Assembly (NCBI RefSeq): GCF_029760955.1
Contig: NZ_CP121682.1
Span: forward strand, 5,890,001 to 5,954,000
Origin: Streptomyces cathayae
GTDB lineage: Bacteria; Actinomycetota; Actinomycetes; Streptomycetales; Streptomycetaceae
Length of the DNA: 64,000 bases
Direction: 5' to 3'
The notes under the pieces are model-generated. The model saw nothing but the letters and a program-made list of their open reading frames with translations, was not told the DNA's origin and made no database searches. Every line of letters starts with the position of its first letter. The first letter of the stretch is position 1. Below, piece by piece: positions 25,420-35,814 of the stretch. The position numbers and the translations under genes were made by a program.

Positions 25420-27401
25420 CGGAAGTGGCCGACGACACCGGAAACACCGCCGGGCAACCGCCGCGCCGTCGCGTGCCCGGACCCGCCGGTCCCGCCCGCC
25501 CGGGCGCCCGGCAGCGCCCCGGACCCGGCCACCGCCCGGCCCGCCGCCCCGCTCCGCCCCGCCCGGCGGCCCCGAAGGCCCTCCGGCTGGGCAGCCCGCG
25601 CCCCCGCCTGCGCCTGGTCGGCCTGGCCCTGACCCTCGTCCTGAGCGTCTTCGTCGTACGCCTGCTCCAGGTGCAGGCCGTCGAGGCCGACACCTATGCG
25701 GCGAAGGCCGGGCAGAACCTCCAGGTCGGCCAGGTGCTGGACGCCGAGCGCGGCGAGATCACCGACCGCAACGGTGTCGCCCTGGCGACCAGCGAGGACG
25801 CCTACGACATCACCGCCGACCCCACGATGTTCGCCCCCGACCAGCTGGAGATCCCCGACGGCCCAGAACAGGCCGCCGTCCTCCTCGCCCCGATCCTCGG
25901 CCAGGACCAGGACAAGCTGGTCGAGAAGCTGCGGCCGGACAACAAGGCCCTGCGCTACGTCAAACTCGCGAGCCGCCAGACCCCGCAGGTCTGGAAGCAG
26001 ATCAAGGACCTGAAGACCGCGCTGGCGAAGAAGGCGAAGACCGACACGTCCTCCGCCAACGTCCTCGCGGGCGTCCTGTCCGTGCCCACCAGCAAGCGGG
26101 TCTACCCGAACAACGAACTCGCCGCCGGGATACTGGGCTGGGTCAACGCCGAGGGCAAGGGCGGCGGCGGCATCGAACTCCAGCTGGACAAGCGGCTCGC
26201 CGGTGAGGACGGCAGCATCCGCTTCGTCCAGTCCGGCGGCCGTCTGGTGCCGACCGCGGGGTCCAGCGAGACGCCGGCCGTGCCCGGCAGCGACGTCGAG
26301 CTCACCATCGACCGCGACATCCAGTGGGCCGCGCAGAACGCCATCAGCGAGCAGGTCGAGAAGTCCGCGGCCGACCGCGGCTACGTCATCGTCCAGGACA
26401 CCCGCACCGGTGAGGTCCTCGCCCTGGCCAACGCGCCCGGGTTCGATCCGGGCGACCTCTCCGAGGCCGATCCGGCGGCGCTCGGCAACGCGGCCCTCCA
26501 GGACGCCTTCGAGCCCGGTTCCACCGCCAAGGTCATGTCGATGGCGGCCGTGCTGGAGGAGGGGGCGGCCACCCCGCAGACGCACGTCGTCGTGCCCAAC
26601 CGGCTGCACCGCGGCGACCGGCTGTTCAAGGACGACGTCGACCACCCGACCTGGTACCTGACGCTCAACGGGGTGCTCGCCAAGTCCAGCAACATCGGCA
26701 CCATCCTGGCCACCGGCCAGCTCGGCAAGACCCAGGCCCAGGCCAACAAGGTCCTCTACGACTACCTGCGCAAGTTCGGCCTCGGCGACCACACCGGACT
26801 GGGCTTCCCCGGCGAGACCAAGGGCATCCTCGCCCCGCCCGGCGCCTGGTCGACCTCGCAGCAGTACACGATTCCTTTCGGCCAGGGCGTGTCGGTCAAC
26901 GCCATGCAGGCCGCGTCCGTCTACTCGACCATCGCCAACGGCGGCGTACGCATCGAGCCCACGCTCGTACGCGGCACCAAGGGACCCGACCAACGCTTCA
27001 CCCCCGCCCCGGAGCCCGAGAAGTCACGGGTGGTCAGCGAGAAGACGGCGAAGACCCTCGCCCGGATGCTGGAGTCGGTCGTGGACGACGAGGAGGGCAC
27101 CGGAACCAAGGCGCGCATCCCCGGCTACCGGGTCGCGGGGAAGACGGGTACGGCCAACCGTGTGGATCCGGCCACCGGCAAGTACCACGGCTACACCTCC
27201 TCCTTCGCCGGGTTCGCACCCGCGGACCAGCCCCGGATCACCGTCTACTGCGCCATCCAGAACGCCACCGAGGGCAGTTACTTCGGCGGCCAGATCTGCG
27301 GACCCGTCTACAAGAAGGTCATGGAGTTCGCCCTCAAGACCCTCCAGGTGCCGCCGACCGGCGCCGAACCGGCCAACCTCCCGGTCACCTTCACACGCTG
27401 A
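25416..27401 (+). CDS. ftsI: Peptidoglycan D,D-transpeptidase FtsI (PBP3)
   Basis: Septal class B penicillin-binding protein, 661 aa. A Pro/Arg-rich cytoplasmic tail (1-63) is followed by one helix (about 64-84), the PBP dimerisation domain, and the transpeptidase domain with S369-T-A-K372, S424-S-N426 and K576-T-G578. It cross-links septal peptidoglycan with FtsW. GTG at 25416 is chosen because it overlaps the ftsL stop as GTGA; GTG at 25425 is the alternative and would remove three residues. All active-site motifs are intact. Confidence 0.95.
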   Translation: MTEVADDTGNTAGQPPRRRVPGPAGPARPGARQRPGPGHRPARRPAPPRPAAPKALRLGSPRPRLRLVGLALTLVLSVFVVRLLQVQAVEADTYAAKAGQNLQVGQVLDAERGEITDRNGVALATSEDAYDITADPTMFAPDQLEIPDGPEQAAVLLAPILGQDQDKLVEKLRPDNKALRYVKLASRQTPQVWKQIKDLKTALAKKAKTDTSSANVLAGVLSVPTSKRVYPNNELAAGILGWVNAEGKGGGGIELQLDKRLAGEDGSIRFVQSGGRLVPTAGSSETPAVPGSDVELTIDRDIQWAAQNAISEQVEKSAADRGYVIVQDTRTGEVLALANAPGFDPGDLSEADPAALGNAALQDAFEPGSTAKVMSMAAVLEEGAATPQTHVVVPNRLHRGDRLFKDDVDHPTWYLTLNGVLAKSSNIGTILATGQLGKTQAQANKVLYDYLRKFGLGDHTGLGFPGETKGILAPPGAWSTSQQYTIPFGQGVSVNAMQAASVYSTIANGGVRIEPTLVRGTKGPDQRFTPAPEPEKSRVVSEKTAKTLARMLESVVDDEEGTGTKARIPGYRVAGKTGTANRVDPATGKYHGYTSSFAGFAPADQPRITVYCAIQNATEGSYFGGQICGPVYKKVMEFALKTLQVPPTGAEPANLPVTFTR

Positions 27402-27454
27402 CCGGCCGCGAACCCCTCGCGTCCGGCCGGCACGGAACCACCCAGGAACAGCCC

Positions 27455-29197
27455 GTGACAACGATCACCCCCGATCCCGGGAACCGGGACACCCCCCGCC
27501 GAGGACCGGACCCCTCGTTCCCGCCACCTGCCCCATCACCCCCACCACCCGCCCCGTCGCCCCCACCGGACGGGGCCGCAGGCGAGCCCCGCTTTGGCTC
27601 CGCGGCGGGTACGCCCGGTACGCTCACCGCCGTGCCACACGCTGATCAGTCGCAAACCACTCAGAAGGGCCAACCCGTGACATTTCCCGGGCCGCCCCGG
27701 CCGGCGCGGGTCTCCGCCACACCTCTCGCGGAACTCGCCGGTCAACTGGGTGTCACCGCACCGTCCCGGACCGCCGACGTCACGGGCATCACCCATGACT
27801 CGCGCGCCGTACGTCCCGGCGACCTGTACGCCGCCCTCCCCGGTGCCCGCGCGCACGGCGCCGACTTCGTCACCCAGGCTGCGGGCCTCGGCGCGGTCGC
27901 CGTGCTCACCGACCCGAGCGGTGCCGAACGCGTCGCCGCGGCCGGACTGCCCGCGCTGGTGGTCGACGACCCCCGCGGGGAGATGGGCGAACTGGCGGCC
28001 ACGATCTACGGCCACCCGGGCCGCGACCTGCTCCAGATCGGCATCACCGGCACCTCCGGCAAGACCACCACCGCCTATCTCGTCGAGGGGGGCCTCAGGT
28101 CCGTGCACAGCACGGGACTCATCGGCACCGTCGAGATGCGCGTGGGTGACGAGCGCATCAAGTCCGAGCGCACCACGCCGGAAGCCACCGACCTCCAGGC
28201 CCTGTTCGCCGTCATGCGCGAACGCGGGGTCGACGCGGTCGCCATGGAGGTCTCCAGCCACGCCCTGGTGCTGGGCCGGGTGGACGCCTGTGTCTTCGAC
28301 ATCGCCGTCTTCACCAACCTCAGCCCGGAGCACATGGAGTTCCACTCCGGCATGGAGGACTACTTCGCGGCCAAGGCGCGCCTGTTCACCCCGCAGCGCA
28401 GCCGGCTCGCGGTGGTCAACGCCGACGACGAGTACGGCCGCCGCCTCACCAAGGAGGCCGGCGTCCCCGTCATCACCTACTCCGCGGAGGGACACCCCGA
28501 CGCCGACTGGCGCGCCGCGGACGTCGAGGTCGGCCCGACCGACTCGACGTTCACCGTGATCGGGCCCGAGAACGAGCGGATCACCGCCCGGTCGCCGCTG
28601 CCGGGCCCGTTCAACGTGGCCAACACCCTCGCCGCGATCGTCGCCCTCGCCGCCGCCGGACTCGACCCGCAGGCCGCCGCCGACGGTGTCGCCGCCGTCC
28701 CCGGTGTGCCCGGCCGGCTGGAGCGGGTGGACGAGGGCCAGCCGTACCTCGCGGTGGTCGACTACGCCCACAAGACCGACGCCGTCGAGTCGGTGCTGCG
28801 CGCCCTGCGCAGGGTCACCGAGGGCCAGGTGCACGTGGTGCTCGGCTGCGGCGGCGACCGGGACGTCACCAAGCGCGAGCCGATGGGCGCCGCGGCGGCC
28901 CGGCTCGCCGACACCGCCGTACTGACCTCAGACAACCCCCGCTCCGAGGACCCCCTCGCCATCCTCGCCGCCATGCTCCAGGGCGCGGCCTCCGTGCCCG
29001 CCCACGAGCGTGGCGAGGTGCAGGTCTTCGAGGACCGGGCCGCGGCGATCGCCGCCGCCGTCGCCCGCGCACAGCCCGGCGACGCCGTGCTGGTCGCGGG
29101 CAAGGGCCACGAGCAGGGACAGGACATCGCCGGGGTGGTGCGTCCCTTCGACGACCGCCAGGTGCTCCGCGAAGCTATCCAGCAGACCCAGGGATGA
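27455..29197 (+). CDS. murE: UDP-MurNAc-tripeptide synthetase
   Basis: Adds the third residue, diaminopimelate in this group, to UDP-MurNAc-L-Ala-D-Glu. The 580-aa frame has ATP motif GITGTSGKTTTAYL, THDSRAVRPGDLYAALPG, YFAAKARLFTPQRSR and the diaminopimelate-binding DNPRSEDP. Enzymes of this family are about 490-510 aa. The first 74 residues are Pro/Ser-rich and unconserved. A second GTG at 27677 has AGAAGGG at good spacing and would give 506 aa, the usual length. The upstream GTG at 27455 also has AGGAA. Either or both may be used. murF follows after 4 nt. Confidence 0.93.
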   Translation: MTTITPDPGNRDTPRRGPDPSFPPPAPSPPPPAPSPPPDGAAGEPRFGSAAGTPGTLTAVPHADQSQTTQKGQPVTFPGPPRPARVSATPLAELAGQLGVTAPSRTADVTGITHDSRAVRPGDLYAALPGARAHGADFVTQAAGLGAVAVLTDPSGAERVAAAGLPALVVDDPRGEMGELAATIYGHPGRDLLQIGITGTSGKTTTAYLVEGGLRSVHSTGLIGTVEMRVGDERIKSERTTPEATDLQALFAVMRERGVDAVAMEVSSHALVLGRVDACVFDIAVFTNLSPEHMEFHSGMEDYFAAKARLFTPQRSRLAVVNADDEYGRRLTKEAGVPVITYSAEGHPDADWRAADVEVGPTDSTFTVIGPENERITARSPLPGPFNVANTLAAIVALAAAGLDPQAAADGVAAVPGVPGRLERVDEGQPYLAVVDYAHKTDAVESVLRALRRVTEGQVHVVLGCGGDRDVTKREPMGAAAARLADTAVLTSDNPRSEDPLAILAAMLQGAASVPAHERGEVQVFEDRAAAIAAAVARAQPGDAVLVAGKGHEQGQDIAGVVRPFDDRQVLREAIQQTQG

Positions 29198-29201
29198 ACT
29201 T

Positions 29202-30632
29202 GTGATCGCCCTCTCCCTCGCCGAGATCGCCGAAGTCGTCGGCGGGCAGACGTACGACATACCGGATCCGTCCGTCCAGGTCACCGGAGGTGTCGTCCGG
29301 GACTCGCGGGAAGCGGGTCCCGGCAGCCTCTTCGTCGCCTTCGTCGGCGAACACGTGGACGGCCACGACTTCGCGGCCGCGGTCGTCGAGGCGGGCGCGG
29401 CCGCCGTGCTCGGCTCCCGCCCCGTGGGCGTGCCCGCGATCGTCGTCGACGACGTCCAGAGAGCGCTGGGCGCCCTCGCCCGGCACGTCGTGCAGCGCCT
29501 CGGCGCGACCCTCGTCGCGCTCACCGGCTCGTCCGGCAAGACCAGCACCAAGGACCTCATCGCGCAGGTGCTGCGGCGCAAGGCGCCCACCGTCTTCACC
29601 CCCGGATCCCTCAACAACGAGATCGGGCTGCCGCTGACCGCGCTCACCGCTACCGAGGAGACGAAGTTCCTCGTGCTGGAGATGGGTGCCCGCGGGATCG
29701 GCCACATCCGCTACCTCACCGACCTGACGCCCCCGAAGGTCGGTCTGGTCCTCAACGTCGGCACCTCCCACATCGGCGAGTTCGGCGGCCGGGCGCAGAT
29801 CGCCCAGGCCAAGGGCGAGATGGTGGAGGCCCTGCCGCCGGCCGAGGAGGGCGGCACCGCGATCCTCAACGCGGACGACCCGCTCGTACGCGCCATGGCG
29901 TCCCGTACGAAGGCGAAGGTGCTCCTTTTCGGAGAGACCGACGAAGCGGACGTTCGGGCCGAGAACGTGCGACTCACGGACAGCGGACAGCCCTCGTTCA
30001 GGCTTCACACACCCTCCGGTGCAAGCGATGTGACCATGCGCCTGTACGGTGAGCATCACGTGTCGAACGCGCTCGCCGCGGCCGCCGTCGCCCACGAGTT
30101 GGGCATGTCCGCAGAAGAGATTGCACTCGCGCTCTCCGAGGCGGGCTCCCTCTCCCGCTGGCGGATGGAGGTCACCGAGCGCCCGGACGGCGTGACGGTC
30201 GTCAACGACGCCTACAACGCGAACCCCGAGTCCATGCGAGCCGCCCTGCGCGCGCTCGCGGCCATGGGCAAAGCCTCACAGGCGAAGGGGGGTCGTACGT
30301 GGGCGGTGCTCGGCAAGATGGCCGAGCTCGGGGACGAGGCGCTCGCCGAGCACGACGCGGTCGGACGGCTCGCCGTCCGGCTCAACGTCAGCAAGCTCGT
30401 CGCGGTCGGGGGCAGGGAAGCCGCCTGGCTGCAACTGGGCGCATATAACGAGGGTTCGTGGGGTGAGGAGTCGGTGCACGTGTCCGACGCACAGGCGGCT
30501 GTCGACCTGTTGCGCAGTGAATTGCGCCAGGGAGACGTCGTTCTCGTGAAGGCGTCCCGTTCGGTCGGTCTCGAGAGCGTGGCGCAGGCGCTGCTCGCGA
30601 CCGGTACCGAGGGTGAGGTCGTCACCCGATGA
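29202..30632 (+). CDS. murF: UDP-MurNAc-tripeptide:D-Ala-D-Ala ligase
   Basis: Last cytosolic step of the UDP-MurNAc-pentapeptide pathway: attaches D-Ala-D-Ala. The 476-aa ligase shows [17 protein letters not shown] motif [55 protein letters not shown] and [13 protein letters not shown], all expected for MurF. The GTG at 29202 lies 4 nt after the murE stop without a clear ribosome site, so translation is probably coupled to murE. The stop overlaps mraY by 4 bp. Confidence 0.95.
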   Translation: MIALSLAEIAEVVGGQTYDIPDPSVQVTGGVVRDSREAGPGSLFVAFVGEHVDGHDFAAAVVEAGAAAVLGSRPVGVPAIVVDDVQRALGALARHVVQRLGATLVALTGSSGKTSTKDLIAQVLRRKAPTVFTPGSLNNEIGLPLTALTATEETKFLVLEMGARGIGHIRYLTDLTPPKVGLVLNVGTSHIGEFGGRAQIAQAKGEMVEALPPAEEGGTAILNADDPLVRAMASRTKAKVLLFGETDEADVRAENVRLTDSGQPSFRLHTPSGASDVTMRLYGEHHVSNALAAAAVAHELGMSAEEIALALSEAGSLSRWRMEVTERPDGVTVVNDAYNANPESMRAALRALAAMGKASQAKGGRTWAVLGKMAELGDEALAEHDAVGRLAVRLNVSKLVAVGGREAAWLQLGAYNEGSWGEESVHVSDAQAAVDLLRSELRQGDVVLVKASRSVGLESVAQALLATGTEGEVVTR

Positions 30633-31723
30633 TGAAGCAGATCCTGTTCGCAGGAGTCATTGGTCTCTTCCTGACGCTGGTCGGCACTCCGCTGCTGATC
30701 AAGCTGCTCGCACGCAAGGGGTACGGGCAGTACATCCGCGACGACGGCCCGCGCGAGCACGCCAGCAAGCGCGGTACGCCGACGATGGGCGGTATCGCCT
30801 TCATCCTGGCGACGGTCGCCGCGTACTTCCTGGCGAAACTGGTCACCGGCTACGTGGACCCGAAGGCCGACGCGGCGCCGACCTTCTCGGGTCTGCTGGT
30901 GCTCGGCCTGATGGTGGGCATGGGCCTGGTCGGCTTCCTGGACGACTACATCAAGATCGTCAAGCGGCGTTCGCTGGGCCTGCGGGCCAAAGCGAAGATG
31001 TCCGGCCAGCTGATCGTCGGTATCACCTTCGCCGTACTCGCCCTGCAGTTCGCGGACAACCGGGGCAACACCCCGGCGTCCACCAAGCTCTCGTTCATCA
31101 CCGACTTCGGCTGGACCATCGGCCCGGTGCTGTTCGTCATCTGGGCGTTGTTCATGATCCTCGCGATGTCGAACGGCGTGAACCTGACGGACGGTCTGGA
31201 CGGTCTGGCCACCGGCGCCTCCGTCCTGGTCTTCGGCGCCTACACCTTCATCGGCGTCTGGCAGTTCCAGGAGTCCTGCGCCAATGCGACGACCCTGACC
31301 AACCCGGGTGCCTGTTACGAGGTGAGAGACCCCCTCGACCTCGCGGTGGTCGCCTCCGCGCTGATGGGCTCCTGCCTCGGCTTCCTGTGGTGGAACACCT
31401 CGCCGGCCAAGATCTTCATGGGTGACACCGGTTCGCTCGCGCTCGGCGGCGTCCTCGCGGGTCTCGCGATCTGCTCCCGCACCGAGCTGCTGGTCGCCAT
31501 CCTGGGCGGACTGTTCGTCCTCATCACCATGTCGGTGGTCATCCAGGTCGGCTCCTTCAAGCTCACCGGGAAGCGCGTCTTCCGCATGGCGCCACTCCAG
31601 CACCACTTCGAACTCAAGGGGTGGTCCGAAGTCCTTGTGGTGGTCCGCTTCTGGATCATCCAGGGCATCTGTGTGATCGTCGGACTCGGCATCTTCTACG
31701 CGGGATGGGCAGCGGACAAGTGA
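30629..31723 (+). CDS. mraY: Phospho-N-acetylmuramoyl-pentapeptide transferase
   Basis: Integral membrane enzyme that makes lipid I from UDP-MurNAc-pentapeptide and undecaprenyl phosphate. The 364-aa protein is predicted to have about ten helices. Family motifs are [31 protein letters not shown] region (about 27-53), GFLDDYIKI with the paired Asp, [16 protein letters not shown] with catalytic Asp, and [14 protein letters not shown]. The start is ATGATG overlapping the murF stop by 4 bp; the second ATG is equally possible. murD begins inside its last codons. Confidence 0.96.
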   Translation: MMKQILFAGVIGLFLTLVGTPLLIKLLARKGYGQYIRDDGPREHASKRGTPTMGGIAFILATVAAYFLAKLVTGYVDPKADAAPTFSGLLVLGLMVGMGLVGFLDDYIKIVKRRSLGLRAKAKMSGQLIVGITFAVLALQFADNRGNTPASTKLSFITDFGWTIGPVLFVIWALFMILAMSNGVNLTDGLDGLATGASVLVFGAYTFIGVWQFQESCANATTLTNPGACYEVRDPLDLAVVASALMGSCLGFLWWNTSPAKIFMGDTGSLALGGVLAGLAICSRTELLVAILGGLFVLITMSVVIQVGSFKLTGKRVFRMAPLQHHFELKGWSEVLVVVRFWIIQGICVIVGLGIFYAGWAADK

Positions 31724-33132
31724 CCGACTGGCAGGGCAAGCACGTCACCGTGGCCGGGCTCGGAGTCTCCGGTGTCCCGGCGGCGAAGGTGCTGCACGGA
31801 CTCGGCGCGCGGGTCACCGTCGTCAACGACGGCGACGACCCACGCGCCCGCGAGCAGGCCGCCGAACTGGAGGCGCTCGGCATCGCCGTGCGCCTCGGTG
31901 ACGGCGCGACCCTGCCCGACGGCACCGAACTGATCGTCACCGCCCCCGGCTGGAAGCCGGACAAGCCGCTGTTCGCGGCGGCGGACGAGGCCGGGGTGCC
32001 GGTGTGGGGCGACGTCGAACTCGCCTGGCGGCTCAGGAAGCCCGACGCGGCACCCTGGCTCGCGGTCACCGGCACCAACGGCAAGACCACCACCGTCCAG
32101 ATGCTCGCGTCGATCCTCCGCGCCGCGGGCCTGCGGACGGCCGCCGTCGGCAACATCGGCGTCTCCCTGCTCGACGTCGTCACCGGCGAGGAAGAGTACG
32201 ACGTGCTCGCCGTGGAGCTGTCCAGCTACCAGCTCCACTGGGCGCCCTCCTTGCGCGCCCACTCGGCGACGGTGCTGAACCTCGCCCCCGACCACCTCGA
32301 CTGGCACGGCTCCATGGAGGCGTACGCCGCCGACAAGGGCCGTGTCTACGAGGGCAATCGGATCGCCTGCGTCTACAACGCCGACGCCACCGACAAGCCG
32401 TCCACCGAGGACCTGGTCCGCGCGGCCGACGTCGAAGAGGGCTGCCGCGCCGTCGGCTTCACCCTCGGTACCCCCGGCCCCTCCCAACTCGGTGTCGTGG
32501 AGGGCATCCTGGTCGACCGCGCCTTCGTCGAGGACCGGTACAGCAGCGCCCAGGAACTCGCCGAGGTCACCGACGTCGACCCGCCCGCCCCGCACAACAT
32601 CGCCAACGCCCTTGCCGCGGCCGCCCTCGCGCGCGCCTTCGGGGTGCCGGCGGCGGCCGTACGGGACGGGCTGCGGGCCTTCACCCCGGACGCCCACCGC
32701 GTCGCGCACGTCGCCGACGTGGACGGGGTCGCCTATGTCGACGACTCCAAGGCGACCAACACCCATGCGGCACAGGCGTCGTTGGCGGCCTACGAGTCGA
32801 TCGTGTGGATCGCCGGCGGACTCGCCAAGGGCGCCACCTTCGACGAACTGGTCGCGGGGGCGGCGAAGCGGCTCCGCGGCGCCGTCCTGATCGGCCGGGA
32901 CCGCGAGCTGATCCGCGAAGCCCTGGCGCGACACGCCCCGGAGGTACCCGTGGTCGACCTCGACCGGACCGACACTGGGGCGATGCTCCAGGCTGTCCAG
33001 GAGGCGAAGCGGCTCGCACGGCCCGGCGACACGGTGCTGCTGGCCCCGGCCTGCGCATCGATGGACATGTTCGCCGACTACAACAGGCGCGGTGAGGCGT
33101 TCGCACAGGCGGTGCGCGAACTCGGTGCCTGA
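31705..33132 (+). CDS. murD: UDP-MurNAc-alanine:D-glutamate ligase
   Basis: Adds D-Glu to UDP-MurNAc-L-Ala. The 475-aa protein has an N-terminal Rossmann-like domain ([24 protein letters not shown]), ATP motif [45 protein letters not shown] and [12 protein letters not shown]. The start is ambiguous: ATG at 31705 (19-bp overlap with mraY) or GTG at 31720 (GTGA overlap); neither has a strong ribosome site. Downstream, ftsW starts after 80 nt. Confidence 0.95.
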   Translation: MGSGQVTDWQGKHVTVAGLGVSGVPAAKVLHGLGARVTVVNDGDDPRAREQAAELEALGIAVRLGDGATLPDGTELIVTAPGWKPDKPLFAAADEAGVPVWGDVELAWRLRKPDAAPWLAVTGTNGKTTTVQMLASILRAAGLRTAAVGNIGVSLLDVVTGEEEYDVLAVELSSYQLHWAPSLRAHSATVLNLAPDHLDWHGSMEAYAADKGRVYEGNRIACVYNADATDKPSTEDLVRAADVEEGCRAVGFTLGTPGPSQLGVVEGILVDRAFVEDRYSSAQELAEVTDVDPPAPHNIANALAAAALARAFGVPAAAVRDGLRAFTPDAHRVAHVADVDGVAYVDDSKATNTHAAQASLAAYESIVWIAGGLAKGATFDELVAGAAKRLRGAVLIGRDRELIREALARHAPEVPVVDLDRTDTGAMLQAVQEAKRLARPGDTVLLAPACASMDMFADYNRRGEAFAQAVRELGA

Positions 33133-33212
33133 CCCGGCCGCCTGCGCCGGGCGACCCTGGGAGGGACCTGTGGGACCGTCGAGGCACCGTGGGGCGCACA
33201 GCGGAGGCCGCC

Positions 33213-34565
33213 ATGTCCACTAGCCGCACCGGGCGGCCGCCCGCGCGACGGGCGCCCCGCCCGCCCGCCGTGCCCCGGCCGGTCCGCCGGAACACCGTCC
33301 GCGCCCTCGGCACACGGGCGCGCAGGGCCTGGGACCGGCCGCTGACCGCCTACTACGTGATCCTCGGCGGCAGCGCGCTGATCATCGTGCTCGGCCTGGT
33401 GATGGTCTACTCGGCCTCCCAGATCACCGCGCTGCAGAACTCGCTGCCGGGCTCGTACTTCTTCCGCAAGCAGCTCCTGGCCGCCGGCATCGGGACGGTG
33501 CTGCTGCTCGCGGCCGCCCGGATGCCCGTGAAACTGCACCGGGCGCTGGCCTACCCCCTCCTCGCGGGCTCCGTCTTCCTGATGATCCTGGTGCAGGTGC
33601 CGGGGATAGGGATGGCGGTCAACGGCAACCAGAACTGGATCGACCTCGGCGGCTCCTTCCAACTCCAGCCCAGTGAGTTCGGCAAGCTCGCCCTGGTGCT
33701 GTGGGGCGCCGACCTGCTCGCCCGCAAGCAGGACAGACGGCTGCTGGCCCAGTGGAAGCACCTGCTGGTGCCGCTCGTACCGGTCGCCTTCATGCTGCTC
33801 GGACTGATCATGCTGGGCGGCGACATGGGCACGGCGATCATCCTGACGGCGATCCTGTTCGGCCTGCTCTGGCTGACGGGAGCGCCCACCCGGTTGTTCG
33901 CCGGGGTGCTGGCGGTCGCCGTGCTGATCGGCGCGTTCCTCATCTGGAGCAGCCCGAACCGCATGGCCCGGCTCTCCTGCCTCGGCGCCACCGAACCCCA
34001 GGCGGGTCCCGTCGACTGCTGGCAGGCGGTGCACGGGATCTACGCCCTCGCCTCCGGCGGGATCTTCGGTTCCGGACTGGGCGCGAGTGTGGAGAAATGG
34101 GGCCAACTACCGGAAGCCCACACCGACTTCATCTTCGCCGTCACCGGTGAGGAACTGGGCCTGGCGGGGACGCTGTCGGTACTCGCCCTGTTCGCGGCTC
34201 TAGGCTATGCGGGTATCCGCGTGGCCGGACGCACGGAGGACCCCTTCGTGAGGTATGCCGCGGGAGGCGTGACCACCTGGATCACGGCGCAGGCCGTGAT
34301 CAACATCGGTGCGGTCCTCGGACTGCTGCCGATCGCCGGTGTCCCGCTCCCGCTGTTCTCCTACGGGGGGTCCGCCCTGTTGCCGACCATGTTCGCCATC
34401 GGGCTGCTGATCGCCTTCGCGCGTGACGAGCCCGCTGCGCGGGCGGCGCTTGCGATGCGGCAACCTCGCTTTGGTAGAAAGCGGGCCGGGGGTTCTCAGC
34501 AGCCCCGGAGATGGAACACGATGCGACGGCGCGCCACGGCGGCACGTTCGTCCGGAGAGCGGTGA
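33213..34565 (+). CDS. ftsW: Septal peptidoglycan glycosyltransferase FtsW
   Basis: SEDS-family polymerase that works with FtsI at the septum. The 450-aa protein has a basic N-terminal tail (1-45), about ten helices, and the SEDS motifs NWIDLGGSFQLQPSEFGKLALVLW, GGDMGTAIIL, HTDFIFAVTGEELGLAG and PLPLFSYGGSALL. The start at 33213 is preferred because GGAGG is 5-6 nt upstream; an in-frame GTG at 33189 lacks one. The basic C-terminal tail (RRWNTMRRRATAARSSGER) faces the cytosol. murG starts 6 nt downstream. Confidence 0.95.
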   Translation: MSTSRTGRPPARRAPRPPAVPRPVRRNTVRALGTRARRAWDRPLTAYYVILGGSALIIVLGLVMVYSASQITALQNSLPGSYFFRKQLLAAGIGTVLLLAAARMPVKLHRALAYPLLAGSVFLMILVQVPGIGMAVNGNQNWIDLGGSFQLQPSEFGKLALVLWGADLLARKQDRRLLAQWKHLLVPLVPVAFMLLGLIMLGGDMGTAIILTAILFGLLWLTGAPTRLFAGVLAVAVLIGAFLIWSSPNRMARLSCLGATEPQAGPVDCWQAVHGIYALASGGIFGSGLGASVEKWGQLPEAHTDFIFAVTGEELGLAGTLSVLALFAALGYAGIRVAGRTEDPFVRYAAGGVTTWITAQAVINIGAVLGLLPIAGVPLPLFSYGGSALLPTMFAIGLLIAFARDEPAARAALAMRQPRFGRKRAGGSQQPRRWNTMRRRATAARSSGER

Positions 34566-34571
34566 ATTTCG

Positions 34572-35666
34572 GTGCATGTCGTACTCGCCGGCGGAGGAAC
34601 CGCGGGCCACATCGAGCCCGCGCTCGCCCTCGCGGATGCCCTGCGCAGGCATGATCCGACCGTGGGCATCACGGCCCTGGGCACGGAACGCGGTCTCGAG
34701 ACACGCCTGGTACCCGAGCGCGGGTACGAACTGGCGCTGATCCCCGCCGTACCGCTGCCGCGCAAGCCCACCCCGGAGCTGATCACCGTCCCGGGCCGGC
34801 TGCGCGGCACCATCAAGGCGACGGAGCAGATCCTGGAACGCACCAAGGCGGACGCCGTGGTCGGCTTCGGCGGCTACGTCGCCCTGCCGGGCTACCTCGC
34901 CGCCAAGCGGCTCGGGGTGCCGATCATCGTCCACGAGGCCAACGCCCGCCCCGGCCTGGCCAACAAGATCGGCTCCCGGTACGCGGCCCAGGTCGCCGTC
35001 TCCACCCCGGACAGCAAGTTGCGCGACGCCCGCTACATCGGGATCCCGCTGCGCCGCTCCGTGGCCACCCTGGACCGGGCCGCCATGCGCCCCGAGGCCC
35101 GCGCCGCGTTCGGGCTCGACCCCAACCTGCCCACGCTGCTGGTCTCCGGCGGCTCGCAGGGCGCCCGCCGGCTGAACGAGGTCGTCCAGCAGGTCGCGCC
35201 GTGGCTGCAGCAGGCCGGGATCCAGATCCTGCACGCGGTCGGCCCGAAGAACGAACTGCCCCAGGTGCAGCAGATGCCGGGAATGCCCCCCTACATCCCG
35301 GTAAGTTACCTGGATCGGATGGATCTGGCGTACGCCGCGGCCGACATGATGCTCTGCCGCGCGGGCGCGATGACCGTCGCCGAACTCTCCGCCGTCGGGC
35401 TCCCGGCCGCCTACGTTCCGCTGCCGATCGGCAACGGCGAGCAGCGGCTGAACGCCCAGCCGGTGGTCAAGGCCGGCGGCGGTCTGCTGGTCGACGACGC
35501 GGAGCTGACGCCGGAGTGGGTGCGGCAGACCGTGCTGCCGGTGCTGTCCGACCCGCACCAGCTGTACGAGATGTCCCGCGCCGCCGCCGAGTTCGGCCGC
35601 CGGGACGCCGACGACCTGCTCGTCGGCATGGTGTACGAGGCGATCGCCGCCCGTGCGCGGCAGTAG
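34572..35666 (+). CDS. murG: Lipid II synthase MurG
   Basis: GT-B glycosyltransferase on the inner face of the membrane that adds GlcNAc to lipid I. The 364-aa protein begins with HVVLAGGGTAGHIEPALALADAL, the Gly-rich lipid I-site loop, and has VGFGGYVALPGYLAA, IIVHEANARPGLANK, LLVSGGSQGARRLNE and LCRAGAMTVAELSAVGLPAAYVPLP, the UDP-GlcNAc site. The GTG at 34572 is close to the ftsW stop and has GAGAGCGG upstream. Standard length, nothing missing. Confidence 0.96.
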   Translation: MHVVLAGGGTAGHIEPALALADALRRHDPTVGITALGTERGLETRLVPERGYELALIPAVPLPRKPTPELITVPGRLRGTIKATEQILERTKADAVVGFGGYVALPGYLAAKRLGVPIIVHEANARPGLANKIGSRYAAQVAVSTPDSKLRDARYIGIPLRRSVATLDRAAMRPEARAAFGLDPNLPTLLVSGGSQGARRLNEVVQQVAPWLQQAGIQILHAVGPKNELPQVQQMPGMPPYIPVSYLDRMDLAYAAADMMLCRAGAMTVAELSAVGLPAAYVPLPIGNGEQRLNAQPVVKAGGGLLVDDAELTPEWVRQTVLPVLSDPHQLYEMSRAAAEFGRRDADDLLVGMVYEAIAARARQ

Positions 35667-35814
35667 AGCCTGACCGGCGGATCGGGCCGCAGGAGACCGG
35701 CGCGCCTCGTCGGCGCGGGCGCGGCGGCCCCCGCGTCTGCGGCATGATCCGCCGGGTAGGCGCTGAACAGGCCCTGGACGCGTAGGTGAACGCGGATGAC
35801 GGGAGGCAGGATTC

